Source: a virus
Direction: 5' to 3' (one strand)
Length of the DNA stretch: 50,058 nt
IMG/VR virus record: IMGVR_UViG_3300042691_035664
Span: 1 to 50,058 of that record
Shown here: piece by piece, positions 26,765 to 35,451 of the stretch
Numbering within the stretch: the first letter of the stretch is position 1
How the letters are laid out: every line of letters begins with the position of its first letter
Program-made: the position numbers and the translations under genes
Notes under the pieces: generated by a model
Told to the model about the DNA's origin: nothing
What the model saw: the letters and a program-made list of their open reading frames with translations, nothing else
Database searches by the model: none

Positions 26765-28569
26765 GTACAGTACAAAGTGTAAGAAATACGGTCACATCAG
26801 GTCTATCTTTATTTTTAGACCCGGCAAATCCACGATTTTACACGCCGACAGGTAGTACAATTCTTGATATAAGTTCTTCATCAAATGTGGGGACATTGGC
26901 CAACGGGACTTTATATAATTCATCTAACGCTGGTAATTTCTTATTTGACGCTACTGATGATTATATTAATCTAACAAACTATTTTAGTGCGACAACTTGG
27001 AGTGTAAATTATTTTGCGAAATTTAATATTTCTAAAATTAAAACAGCCCAACAAATGGTTCTTAATAGGAATTCAGTAGGTGTGTCAGATGGAAGATTAA
27101 TTTTAGAGCTAGCTTATACTGCAAGTATTTCTCAAATATTAGTTGACCAAAATGGGGACATTTTTATTTGTGGCTCAATGGTTGAATATAGAAATGTTGA
27201 AAGACAATTTATAGTTAAAGTATCATCAACAGGTTCTTTGGTTACACAGTTTAATACGGAATTATCTGTTAGTCAAACACAAGTTGTAACTTGTATTGGA
27301 TTTAACTCTTCAGGTGATTTATTATATGGAGGATATAATTTAGGAAATCTTAGAAGAATTAATTCAACAACAGGAGCATTACTGCAAACAGTTTCTACCG
27401 TCAATGCAACTATTATGCAATCAAAATTTGTAATTGATAACGCAAACGATAAAATTTATGTTGGTGGTTGGTTTACATCAATACAAGGAACTTTAGCACA
27501 AAGATTAGCACGTCTTAATTTGTCGGCGATGACAATAGACACGAGTTTTAACACAACAACAGGGTTTGTTAATACAGAAGATGTTCAAGATATGGTATTA
27601 CAACCTGATGGTAAATTGATTGTATTGGGACAATTTACAAGTTATAAAGGTATTGCAATCAATAGAATAGTTAGATTAAATTCCGATGCAAGTATTGACC
27701 CAACTTTTCAAACGTCAGGTGCAACATTTGGGTTTAATGGTACTATAACAAGAAATTGTACAGTTTTACAATCCGATGGTAAAGTAATTGTTGGAGGAGC
27801 GTTTACAACATATAGTGGGGTAACAAGTAATAGAATTATTAGATTGAACTCAAACGGTACAATTGATAATACATTTACAATTGGAACTGGTTTTAATGGT
27901 CCAGTGACTTGTATTACATTACAATCCGACGGAAAAATTTTAGTCGGAGGGTCATTTACAATATATAGCGGATTGACGAGTAATTACATTATAAGATTAA
28001 ATACTAACGGTAATAAAGATTCGACCTTTACCGCATCCACAGTTTCAACTGTTACATCAATTACAGTGCAAAATGATGGAAAAATTTTAATTGGTGGTGG
28101 TTCTATCACACAAGTTAATGGTACAAATGTAAACGAAGTTTGTAGATTAAATACCGATGGCTCAATAGATAATACCTTTTCATCGGGAACAGGTATTTTA
28201 GGACAATATCGGCTTAACACTCAAGTACTCTATTCAACATCAATTTCATCAATATCGACACAATCTTTTTTTTCTTTTATACAACCCTCTAATTGGCGAA
28301 AATACGAGAACTACGAGTCAATGTTATCTAACAAATGGTTTAATTTAACGATGACTAAAAATACTGGTAACACTTTTAACCTATTTTGGAATGGAGAATA
28401 TAAAGAAAGTGCTACCCCATCACCTGTATTTTCAACAAACAACATAACAAACAGAATTGGTCCGGCAAATGGTAATGTCGGAGTCATACAATACTATAAT
28501 AGGGAATTATCAAGTACTGAAGTTTTAAATAACTATCGTTCTTTTAAAGACAGATATCAAATTACGTAG
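26761..28569 (+). CDS. Adhesin with a seven-bladed delta-60-type propeller inserted in a LamG fold
   Basis: 602 aa. Residues 1-116 match the first half of the two upstream LamG proteins (TSGLSLFLDPANPRFY, FLFDATDDYINL, TWSVNYFAKF). Residues about 485-602 match their second half and end in VIQYYNRELSSTEVLNNYRS. Between them, residues about 117-478 hold seven units of the delta-60 kind: LQPDGKLIVLGQF, LQSDGKVIVGGAF, LQSDGKILVGGSF and VQNDGKILIGGGS, each followed by RLNxDGxIDxTF. The first three units are more divergent. Seven units fit one closed propeller. The protein is thus a LamG domain with a propeller replacing a loop. It is probably a receptor-binding protein. Confidence 0.75.
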   Translation: MSTVQSVRNTVTSGLSLFLDPANPRFYTPTGSTILDISSSSNVGTLANGTLYNSSNAGNFLFDATDDYINLTNYFSATTWSVNYFAKFNISKIKTAQQMVLNRNSVGVSDGRLILELAYTASISQILVDQNGDIFICGSMVEYRNVERQFIVKVSSTGSLVTQFNTELSVSQTQVVTCIGFNSSGDLLYGGYNLGNLRRINSTTGALLQTVSTVNATIMQSKFVIDNANDKIYVGGWFTSIQGTLAQRLARLNLSAMTIDTSFNTTTGFVNTEDVQDMVLQPDGKLIVLGQFTSYKGIAINRIVRLNSDASIDPTFQTSGATFGFNGTITRNCTVLQSDGKVIVGGAFTTYSGVTSNRIIRLNSNGTIDNTFTIGTGFNGPVTCITLQSDGKILVGGSFTIYSGLTSNYIIRLNTNGNKDSTFTASTVSTVTSITVQNDGKILIGGGSITQVNGTNVNEVCRLNTDGSIDNTFSSGTGILGQYRLNTQVLYSTSISSISTQSFFSFIQPSNWRKYENYESMLSNKWFNLTMTKNTGNTFNLFWNGEYKESATPSPVFSTNNITNRIGPANGNVGVIQYYNRELSSTEVLNNYRSFKDRYQIT

Positions 28570-28576
28570 TATTTAT
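28570..28576 (+). promoter_or_regulatory. TATTTAT motif within an inverted repeat upstream of the 83-aa gene
   Basis: TATTTAT lies 16 bases before the ATG at 28593. It overlaps an 8-bp inverted repeat (AGTATTTA at 28568-28575 with TAAATATT at 28579-28586, including one G-T pair, loop of 3). Confidence 0.35.
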
Positions 28577-28592
28577 AGTAAATATTATTACT

Positions 28593-28844
28593 ATGAACAT
28601 AGAAATTCAACCAGTAGTTGTTCCAACAAAAGGAACAGGTACACAATTCAATTTAGATTCTCTTAAATTTCCGATGTTTCCAACATCTGTTCCATTCCTT
28701 TGGCAAGTGTTAACAATTGAAGGTGTTACAGTTTTGGAAGGTAACCTATATATGGACGAAGAAACATATTCAGGATGGTCAAACGATGATAACTATGCGA
28801 TTGATTGGGCTTTGAATGAGATAGGATTACAAAGAGTAGTTTAA
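28593..28844 (+). CDS. Small protein of unknown function between fibre genes
   Basis: 83 aa (MNIEIQPVVVPTKGTGTQFN), with aromatic segments VPFLWQVLTIEGVTVLEGNL and YSGWSNDDNYAIDWALNEIG. It looks like a compact mixed alpha-beta domain; no family is recognised. The length, acidic C-terminus and position directly before a fibre gene would suit an assembly factor or a small fibre-associated protein, but nothing proves this. TATTTAT within a hairpin precedes it. Confidence 0.6.
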   Translation: MNIEIQPVVVPTKGTGTQFNLDSLKFPMFPTSVPFLWQVLTIEGVTVLEGNLYMDEETYSGWSNDDNYAIDWALNEIGLQRVV

Positions 28845-28884
28845 TCGGATATATAATAATCTTGGATAGGGAAAAGATTTAATT

Positions 28885-31359
28885 ATGCCAAACGAATTTA
28901 ATATAAAAAATGGTTTTATAACCAGCGGTAACTCTTTTGTTTATGCGAATGTAAACTTTGGTACCGGATTTACTTGGAACAATACCAATTCACGTTTGGG
29001 TATTGGAACAAATTCACCAAGTGCATCTTTGCAAGTAGTTGGTGGTGGTGTTTTTAGCTCATCGATTAATATAAGTGGTGGTTTTGTAATGACTGAAGCT
29101 GGTAATGTTCACTTATTCACTGCTCCTGCAACAAATAGAACTATTCGTTTTGTTACAAATAGTCAATCATTCAGTCTTACACCAACTGGTAATGTTCAAA
29201 TTGGTACAACCACTGATGCTGGATATAAACTTGATGTTAATGGAACGGGAAGATTTACAGATAACCTACTACTAAGTACAAATAAAGGCGTTTACTTTGG
29301 AAGTTCAGGATATGGTGTTAGTGGTGAAACAGGAATTGGAACAGTTAGTTTAGTTACCAATTCAATAAATAGACTTAGAATTGATAACAGCGGAAATATA
29401 AACGCTTCAAGTTCCCCAACTGCACAATTTTCAAATATATACATAACTGGTAGTAACATTGAATTTTGGAATGGACTCCATTACTTCAGTTGGGAAAACA
29501 CTGGAAATGTCTTTCAAATTAAAAATATAAGTAATGGTAACACAATTCCATTTATTGTTTTTAAATCAACAAATAATATCGGTATCGGAGCAATTACTGA
29601 TTCAGGATTTAAATTAGATGTTAGTGGTAACACAAGAATTCAAGGGGGTTTAACCGCAAATACAATATCGGCAACAACCGCAACGATACGAAGAATTACA
29701 GGAGGTTCAGGTAACACCAATTCAGGTACTTACTCATTTATAGGGGGTGGAACGTCAAATACATCAACAGGTAACCTTAGTTTAGTCGGAGGTGGTCGTC
29801 TTAATACATCAAGTGGTAATTATTCTTTTATTGGTGGAGGTAGTGGAAATACTGCAAGTTCATATTATTCATTTGTGGGAGGTGGGCTTCAAAATATTTC
29901 AGCAGGTATATACTCTACCGTAAGTGCAGGTTATAAAAATTGTGCAATATCTTATGGCTCTACTGTTGGTGGAGGTTCTTATAATGTGGCGTGTGGAGGT
30001 AAATACTCCACTGTCGGAGGAGGTACTAGTAACACTGCAAGTGGGCCTACGGCAACCATAAGTGGAGGATATGGTAACATTGCAAGTGGTTCAAATTCAA
30101 TCGTTGGTGGAGGATATACCAACACCGCAAGTTGTAATTACTCTTTTGTGGGTGGTGGGAGAAATAACACTACAAGTGGATACCACTCAACAGTAAGTGG
30201 TGGGTATAGTAACACCTCGAGTAATTATTATTCGACTGTTGGTGGAGGTGCTAGTAACACTGCAAGTGGTGATAGGTCAACCGTAAGTGGTGGACTAATT
30301 AATGCCGCAAGTGGAGGGTTTTCAACGGTAGCTGGTGGGGCTACTAACACAGCAAGTGGTATCAGGTCAACCGTGAGTGGTGGGTATGGTAACACCTCAA
30401 GTGGTTATGGGTCAACTGTTGGAGGTGGAAATAATAATACTGCGACTGGTGACACATCATTTGTTGCTGGAGGATATTTGAACGTCGCGTGTGGAGGTTT
30501 TTCTTTTATCGGAGCGGGTAAAGGTAATACTGTTTCAGGGACTTACTCGGCGGCCATTGGATGTGGATTAAATGCTACCGCATCGTGTACACTTTATACT
30601 AATAATTCTTTTGCAACTACTGCAATGTATTCTCCAAGTTTTAGCGGTTCGGTTAGTACAATTTCAGGTTCAAAAGGAAGTGTTATAACTAGCGGAAGTA
30701 CAACAACTGCGTTTATGACTTTTTGTGGTAGTAATACAATTGGTGGAACAGGTTATACTGATTTCATTAGAGTTACAAATACCGCTGCAGGTGCTACAAA
30801 TCCAAACAAGACAATCCGTATTAATAATACGGGAGGACTTGAAATTGTTAATAGTGCTTATAATTCAACACCATTAACTCTTTCAGATTCTGGTAATTTA
30901 TCTGTTGCGGGAACGGTTACTGCTAACGCATGGTCTGCTGGTCAAGTAATAAAAGATACAATTTTATCAAATACTGAAGTAACTGTTAGTACAACAACTA
31001 TTGCAACAAGTAATGCTGACACAGATTTCGTAACTTATAGTTACACACCAACAAGTTCTAATAGTTATTTGATAATTCATTATCATTTGGCAAGCTATGA
31101 TTTTACTTCAGGAACTGGTAATGATTCATATTTCTCTAGAATAAAGGTTGATGGTAACGAAATAACATTTGGTGCACAAAATACAGTTAATGGATTCCGT
31201 ACAGGTGTATTATTCCCATTGACAGGTAGATATACTAACTCTAACACAACCGCTAAATCTATAGTCGTTGCATGTCGTAGAAATAGTGCGGATGATAGTA
31301 TCAGTATAGTAAACTCCTCAACTTCTATGTGGTTGAGAATAACAGAGATTGCCAGATAA
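28885..31359 (+). CDS. Tail fibre with 15-residue solenoid repeats, paralogue of the 1484-aa fibre
   Basis: 824 aa. Residues 1-260 are typical fibre shaft sequence (FGTGFTWNNTNSRLGIGTNS; IGTTTDAGYKLDVNGTGRF at about 105; a second copy IGAITDSGFKLDVSGNTR near 233). Residues about 272-560 are 15-residue repeats of the S-T-V-G-G-G-x-x-N-T-A-S-G type, as in the gene at 20622, followed by the shared segment IGCGLNATASCTLYTNN. Residues about 690-824 form a beta-rich C-terminal domain, ending SMWLRITEIAR, that differs from the paralogue. Shared shafts and different tips fit alternative receptor-binding fibres. The intergenic region before it lacks TATTTAT. Confidence 0.75.
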   Translation: MPNEFNIKNGFITSGNSFVYANVNFGTGFTWNNTNSRLGIGTNSPSASLQVVGGGVFSSSINISGGFVMTEAGNVHLFTAPATNRTIRFVTNSQSFSLTPTGNVQIGTTTDAGYKLDVNGTGRFTDNLLLSTNKGVYFGSSGYGVSGETGIGTVSLVTNSINRLRIDNSGNINASSSPTAQFSNIYITGSNIEFWNGLHYFSWENTGNVFQIKNISNGNTIPFIVFKSTNNIGIGAITDSGFKLDVSGNTRIQGGLTANTISATTATIRRITGGSGNTNSGTYSFIGGGTSNTSTGNLSLVGGGRLNTSSGNYSFIGGGSGNTASSYYSFVGGGLQNISAGIYSTVSAGYKNCAISYGSTVGGGSYNVACGGKYSTVGGGTSNTASGPTATISGGYGNIASGSNSIVGGGYTNTASCNYSFVGGGRNNTTSGYHSTVSGGYSNTSSNYYSTVGGGASNTASGDRSTVSGGLINAASGGFSTVAGGATNTASGIRSTVSGGYGNTSSGYGSTVGGGNNNTATGDTSFVAGGYLNVACGGFSFIGAGKGNTVSGTYSAAIGCGLNATASCTLYTNNSFATTAMYSPSFSGSVSTISGSKGSVITSGSTTTAFMTFCGSNTIGGTGYTDFIRVTNTAAGATNPNKTIRINNTGGLEIVNSAYNSTPLTLSDSGNLSVAGTVTANAWSAGQVIKDTILSNTEVTVSTTTIATSNADTDFVTYSYTPTSSNSYLIIHYHLASYDFTSGTGNDSYFSRIKVDGNEITFGAQNTVNGFRTGVLFPLTGRYTNSNTTAKSIVVACRRNSADDSISIVNSSTSMWLRITEIAR
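29690..30560 (+). repeat. In-frame 45-bp tandem repeat block inside the 824-aa fibre gene
   Basis: Tandem 45-base units encoding the same 15-residue motif as 21895-22440. Exact matches with that block include 22 bases (30387-30408 equals 22094-22115) and 20 bases (30262-30281 equals 22149-22168). Confidence 0.75.
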
Positions 31360-31372
31360 ATGATTTAATTAA

Positions 31373-31379
31373 TATTTAT
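31373..31379 (+). promoter_or_regulatory. TATTTAT start-proximal motif (candidate late promoter)
   Basis: TATTTAT ends five bases before the ATG at 31385 in a 25-base gap after the 824-aa fibre gene. Confidence 0.4.
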
Positions 31380-31384
31380 CGTTA

Positions 31385-33394
31385 ATGAGTTGTTATATTA
31401 CACTTCCCTTTATTACGGGAACCCCACCATACGAAATTACAATATGTGATAATAATGGTAATAATTGTTTTCTCGCTGCGTATGAAACATCTTTTGTACC
31501 GCCAACAATTTATGTGGAGTTACCTGAAAGTTGGGAAACATTACCATTTGTTTTAGTTACAGTTCAAAGTAGTGAGGGATGTGAAGAGGTACAGTTCATT
31601 ATGAACACACCGACTCCGACATCCACTAACACCCCAACACCAACACCAACACCAACACCCAATACAAGTTTAACCCCAACCCCAACCCCTACAGTTACTC
31701 CTACACCTTCAACGGTTGCTCCTATTCCACCATTTTTTCAAGTTCAGAATATTGTTGGAACAAACCCAATGATTGTTAATTTTATAAGTGCTCCGAATAG
31801 TAGTTTTAATATTAATTGGGGTGATGGGTCAACATATCCTGTTAGTATAACTAATCCTCCTTATCCTGCAGGTTATACGGGGTATACGTATACTCACAAC
31901 TACGGAGCTAGTTTATATACTGCAACATTTGAGGATTTCCAAGTGTCATCATCAATATCTACTAATAATATTCGTGAGATTAAATTATATAATATTTCAG
32001 ATATTATTGAAAATTCTTACACTTTTAGTGCATTTACTGCGGCAACTGATATTTGGTTATCTGCTACAACTCTAACTGATTTTAGTTCTAGTTTACCTAA
32101 CTCACTTGTTGATTTTTATATTTATAATACAAATGCACCAGGGTCTCAAAATTTTCAATTTACACCAACAACTAATTTAGCGACATTACCCGTGTTTAGA
32201 GAACTATTAATTCAGAATACTGATATGTCAGGGTTTACCTACAATTTTTCAGGAAGTAGTTCATTTAGAAGTTTAACTTTAATTACCAATAATAGTTTAA
32301 CTAACTTGAATGTGACAGTACCAACTGGTTCAACATTCCTTGAAATATACATTGTAAATAATACATCATTACCAATACTTAATGTGACCAATAATTTATC
32401 AGGTTGTACAGGTCTTAATGATATACAAGTATTTGGTAATACATCATTATCAGGGTGGACATATACAGTACCAGTGTCTACACAAGATTTACGTCTCAGT
32501 AGTAATACTATTAGAGAGTTTAATATTGATTTAACCGCAAATACTAATTTAACTTCATTACGACTTGATAGTAATATAGTATTAAGTTCATTTACTAACA
32601 GTATATCGGCGTGTACCTCATTAACAACATTAAGATTAGATAGGAATAATTTAACATCATTACCACCGGTATTTCCCAATAGCATTCAAACTTTAAGATT
32701 AGACATAAATAATTTCACAGGTTATACAAGTAACTTCCCAACAGGATGTGTGACTTTTAATATGAGCGATACCTTACAGAATCAATACGTACCACAATGG
32801 ACTGTTGATTTAACAGGGTCAACATCACTTACAACATTCCAAATGGAAGATGTTAGTTTATCAGGGTGGACAACACAATTCCCAACATCTATTAGAACTA
32901 TTAATTTAGATGGTAATTTAATGACTAATTTTAATTTTAATTACACGTTAGGTGCAACTAATATTACTTTAGATGACAATATATTAACGGGTACAACAAA
33001 TTTATCGGCACATACTTCAATAGTTACTTTAGATATTGGAAGTAATAATTTCATAAATAGTACTCAAATAATACAAGGAAACTTCCCATCAACATTAAGA
33101 ACATTCAAAGTTGATGGTAATATACCCTTAACTGGATGGACATCCACATTCTCAGCGATGACTAATATACTATCATTAGATTTTAGAGGTAGTAGTCTTA
33201 AAACCGCGGCGGTAGATTATATTTTACAGGACGTTGCAACTATTGCAACTGCAAATACTTTATACAATAAGACTTTATTATTTACAGGAACTTCATTCCC
33301 ACAACCTGAATCACCGACGGGAGGTTTAACTAACCCATATTATTTATTACTTAAAAATTCTCCATACAATTGGAATATTACGGTAAAACCATAA
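31385..33394 (+). CDS. Leucine-rich-repeat adhesin with TGTPPY module and Pro/Thr linker
   Basis: 669 aa. Residues 1-75 are the TGTPPY module (ITLPFITGTPPYEITICD) also found at 19564 and 41207. Residues about 76-112 are a T-P-T linker. Residues about 115-190 resemble a PKD domain (FNINWGDGSTYPVSI, YTYTHNYG). Residues about 195-600 carry irregular leucine-rich repeats with L-x-L-x-x-N spacing (NLTSLRLDSN, LTTLRLDRNNLTSLPPVFP, IQTLRLDINNFTG, IRTINLDGNLMTNF). Such repeats form a curved binding surface. Leucine-rich repeats are usual in Bacteroidetes surface proteins and uncommon in phage fibres. It is probably a receptor-binding fibre; the first module is the likely virion anchor. Confidence 0.75.
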   Translation: MSCYITLPFITGTPPYEITICDNNGNNCFLAAYETSFVPPTIYVELPESWETLPFVLVTVQSSEGCEEVQFIMNTPTPTSTNTPTPTPTPTPNTSLTPTPTPTVTPTPSTVAPIPPFFQVQNIVGTNPMIVNFISAPNSSFNINWGDGSTYPVSITNPPYPAGYTGYTYTHNYGASLYTATFEDFQVSSSISTNNIREIKLYNISDIIENSYTFSAFTAATDIWLSATTLTDFSSSLPNSLVDFYIYNTNAPGSQNFQFTPTTNLATLPVFRELLIQNTDMSGFTYNFSGSSSFRSLTLITNNSLTNLNVTVPTGSTFLEIYIVNNTSLPILNVTNNLSGCTGLNDIQVFGNTSLSGWTYTVPVSTQDLRLSSNTIREFNIDLTANTNLTSLRLDSNIVLSSFTNSISACTSLTTLRLDRNNLTSLPPVFPNSIQTLRLDINNFTGYTSNFPTGCVTFNMSDTLQNQYVPQWTVDLTGSTSLTTFQMEDVSLSGWTTQFPTSIRTINLDGNLMTNFNFNYTLGATNITLDDNILTGTTNLSAHTSIVTLDIGSNNFINSTQIIQGNFPSTLRTFKVDGNIPLTGWTSTFSAMTNILSLDFRGSSLKTAAVDYILQDVATIATANTLYNKTLLFTGTSFPQPESPTGGLTNPYYLLLKNSPYNWNITVKP

Positions 33395-33431
33395 TAATAT
33401 TCATTTCGTTTTCAAAAAACATTAATACTAT

Positions 33432-33438
33432 TATTTAT
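33432..33438 (+). promoter_or_regulatory. TATTTAT motif within a perfect 7-bp inverted repeat
   Basis: TATTTAT lies 13 bases before the ATG at 33452 and is centred in the inverted repeat ATACTAT (33425-33431) / ATAGTAT (33437-33443), loop of 5. Confidence 0.4.
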
Positions 33439-33451
33439 AGTATAGTAAATT

Positions 33452-35422
33452 ATGTTCGGACCTCCTTATAATTATTTAGTCTCAGACTGTTGTAGTGGTA
33501 ACCAATACATCGTCAATATGCCAAGTGGTGCATTAGTTGGTGAGATGTGGTATATCCAATCTGTTGAGGGGTATAACTTCTGTTGTATTATTGAACAGAT
33601 ACTAGGGTCAAGTAGTTCGGGATACGATTACGCGGCTGACCCCGCGACATTAGTGTTAAATGGTCTTAATACTTGTGGTGAAGCCCCTGGTTATTGTTGT
33701 GCGGCGTCAAGTCCGACACCAACACCGACAAAGACAAAAACACCGACACCAACTCCAACAATTACAAAAACACCAACCGTTACCCCTACAAAAACGGTTA
33801 CTCCGACAAAAACACCAACCCCTACTAAGAGTCCGGCATTAAGTCAAACATCGACACCTACAGTTACACCTACACTTACGGCAACACCTACAGTTACACC
33901 TACTGTAACACCTTCACTTTCAGTATCAAGAACACCATTTCCTGATATTACACAATCACCAAGATTAACGGGTAAAAATGAATGTGACATAATTACGATA
34001 TACCCGATGTATGCTGAATGTCAGTTCTTACAAGAACCAAGTTCGGTGAATCTTAATGATGGTATAGTTACGTTATTTATAACTGGTGGAACTGCACCTT
34101 ATAATATACAATGGTCAAATGGACAGACAAGTCAAACTTTAAATAATATTGGATATGGTGATTTTTCAGCGATAGTAATTGATTATTATGGTGATTTTAG
34201 TTCGACTACATCGTGTTCGTTAATTGCGCCAACACCATCACCAACCGTAAGTCCTACTGTCACTCCAACAGTTACACCATCAAGAAGTGTAAATGCACCG
34301 CCAGCAGTTCCTAATCTATGTATGTCATTTACTTATTGTGAACAACAATATTTAATTACATTTGTGTATAATGGTAATGTTAATTCTAATTATTCTTGGA
34401 TTTCACAAGATGGTCAGTATACTATAACAAACAATGGTACACTATGGATAATGAACGGATTACCTGTTTGTGGTAGTACGTTACCACAAATTAGGTCGAC
34501 ATCTACTTCATCAATACCTACAACGTCTTGGTCAGGATTTGGAGGTGGAAATACTCTAACAGGTAAAATAACAACTATAACAGGAAGTTGTGTTTCACAA
34601 CCAATCGTTTTAACATATACTAAAACCGATTCTTGTAGTAGTAGTGGTACTATTCTTGGTTCTGTAACAGGTGGATTACAACCATACCAATATTCAATAA
34701 ATGGTACGACTTATCAATCATCACCATTATTCTCTAACTTAACTGCGGGTAACTACACATTGTATGTTCAGGATTCTAACGGTGATACAGAAAGTACTAC
34801 TGTAACTATTAATCAGACATCCGCACAGAATTATGTAATTAGTGTTAATTATAGTGGATTACCTACAGGAAATTATACCGCGACTAATTGGAATAACCAA
34901 CCTGGCTCGATATTTACTACACCGATAACTAATGGAAGAAATGGGGTTATTAGTATCTCACCGGCATTACCTAATGGAGTTACAGTAGAGTTTGATATTG
35001 CGTACAGTGAATACGTTACTCAGTCACCTGTTTATCCTTCAACATATGTAACTTGGTCATCAACTAAACCTGTAGTTAAAAATAGTACAACCTTGACACC
35101 GACAGTTGTACCAACTACAAATGTGATAACGAACTTAAGTTGTTCAGGAGCTTTCACAGGTAAATCACAAGTAACCAATGTTGAAAATTATACGTCGGTT
35201 CAAATGACAAACACTGACTCAGTTACTGTATCAATGTTATTTAACTCACAATTTACAAATACTAATTATGGATTATTCCCTTGTAATGAGAAGTTCTTGT
35301 ACATTACTAAATTCAATATACGAAATGTTAAATTAGTTGGTGCAAGTTGTTCTACAATATCATTAGGTAATAGTGAAATAACTGTAACTGCAAATTATGG
35401 TGTACAGTTTTTTGGAGGTTGA
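33452..35422 (+). CDS. Modular adhesin: double-Cys module, Pro/Thr linkers and SprB-like repeats
   Basis: 656 aa. Residues 1-88 form a Cys-rich module (VSDCCSGNQYIVNMPSG, then NFCCIIEQ and CGEAPGYCC). The same CC-x-x-x-x-Y-x-V theme appears in the minus-strand 977-aa protein. Residues about 88-165 are a Pro/Thr/Lys linker. A SprB-like unit (LFITGGTAPYNIQWSNGQTS) lies near 210-262, followed by a second short linker and an aromatic Cys-bearing module. A second SprB-like unit (SVTGGLQPYQYSINGTTY, LTAGNYTLYVQDSNGD) lies near 405-455, then a C-terminal domain. The architecture of modules on flexible linkers suggests an extended surface-binding fibre. Confidence 0.7.
   Translation: MFGPPYNYLVSDCCSGNQYIVNMPSGALVGEMWYIQSVEGYNFCCIIEQILGSSSSGYDYAADPATLVLNGLNTCGEAPGYCCAASSPTPTPTKTKTPTPTPTITKTPTVTPTKTVTPTKTPTPTKSPALSQTSTPTVTPTLTATPTVTPTVTPSLSVSRTPFPDITQSPRLTGKNECDIITIYPMYAECQFLQEPSSVNLNDGIVTLFITGGTAPYNIQWSNGQTSQTLNNIGYGDFSAIVIDYYGDFSSTTSCSLIAPTPSPTVSPTVTPTVTPSRSVNAPPAVPNLCMSFTYCEQQYLITFVYNGNVNSNYSWISQDGQYTITNNGTLWIMNGLPVCGSTLPQIRSTSTSSIPTTSWSGFGGGNTLTGKITTITGSCVSQPIVLTYTKTDSCSSSGTILGSVTGGLQPYQYSINGTTYQSSPLFSNLTAGNYTLYVQDSNGDTESTTVTINQTSAQNYVISVNYSGLPTGNYTATNWNNQPGSIFTTPITNGRNGVISISPALPNGVTVEFDIAYSEYVTQSPVYPSTYVTWSSTKPVVKNSTTLTPTVVPTTNVITNLSCSGAFTGKSQVTNVENYTSVQMTNTDSVTVSMLFNSQFTNTNYGLFPCNEKFLYITKFNIRNVKLVGASCSTISLGNSEITVTANYGVQFFGG
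33809..33824 (+). repeat. 16-bp inverted repeat, left copy (in Pro/Thr linker)
   Basis: AAAACACCAACCCCTA here is exactly repeated in reverse complement at 40679-40694, in the linker of the oppositely oriented 977-aa gene. Shorter imperfect matches extend over both linkers. Confidence 0.7.
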
Positions 35423-35451
35423 TAAAATAGATTAATTGATAATTATTATAT

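Noticed and set aside
20622-31359. A diversity-generating retroelement acting on the fibres
   Set aside because: No reverse transcriptase and no template/variable repeat pair with adenine-specific differences is visible in the window.
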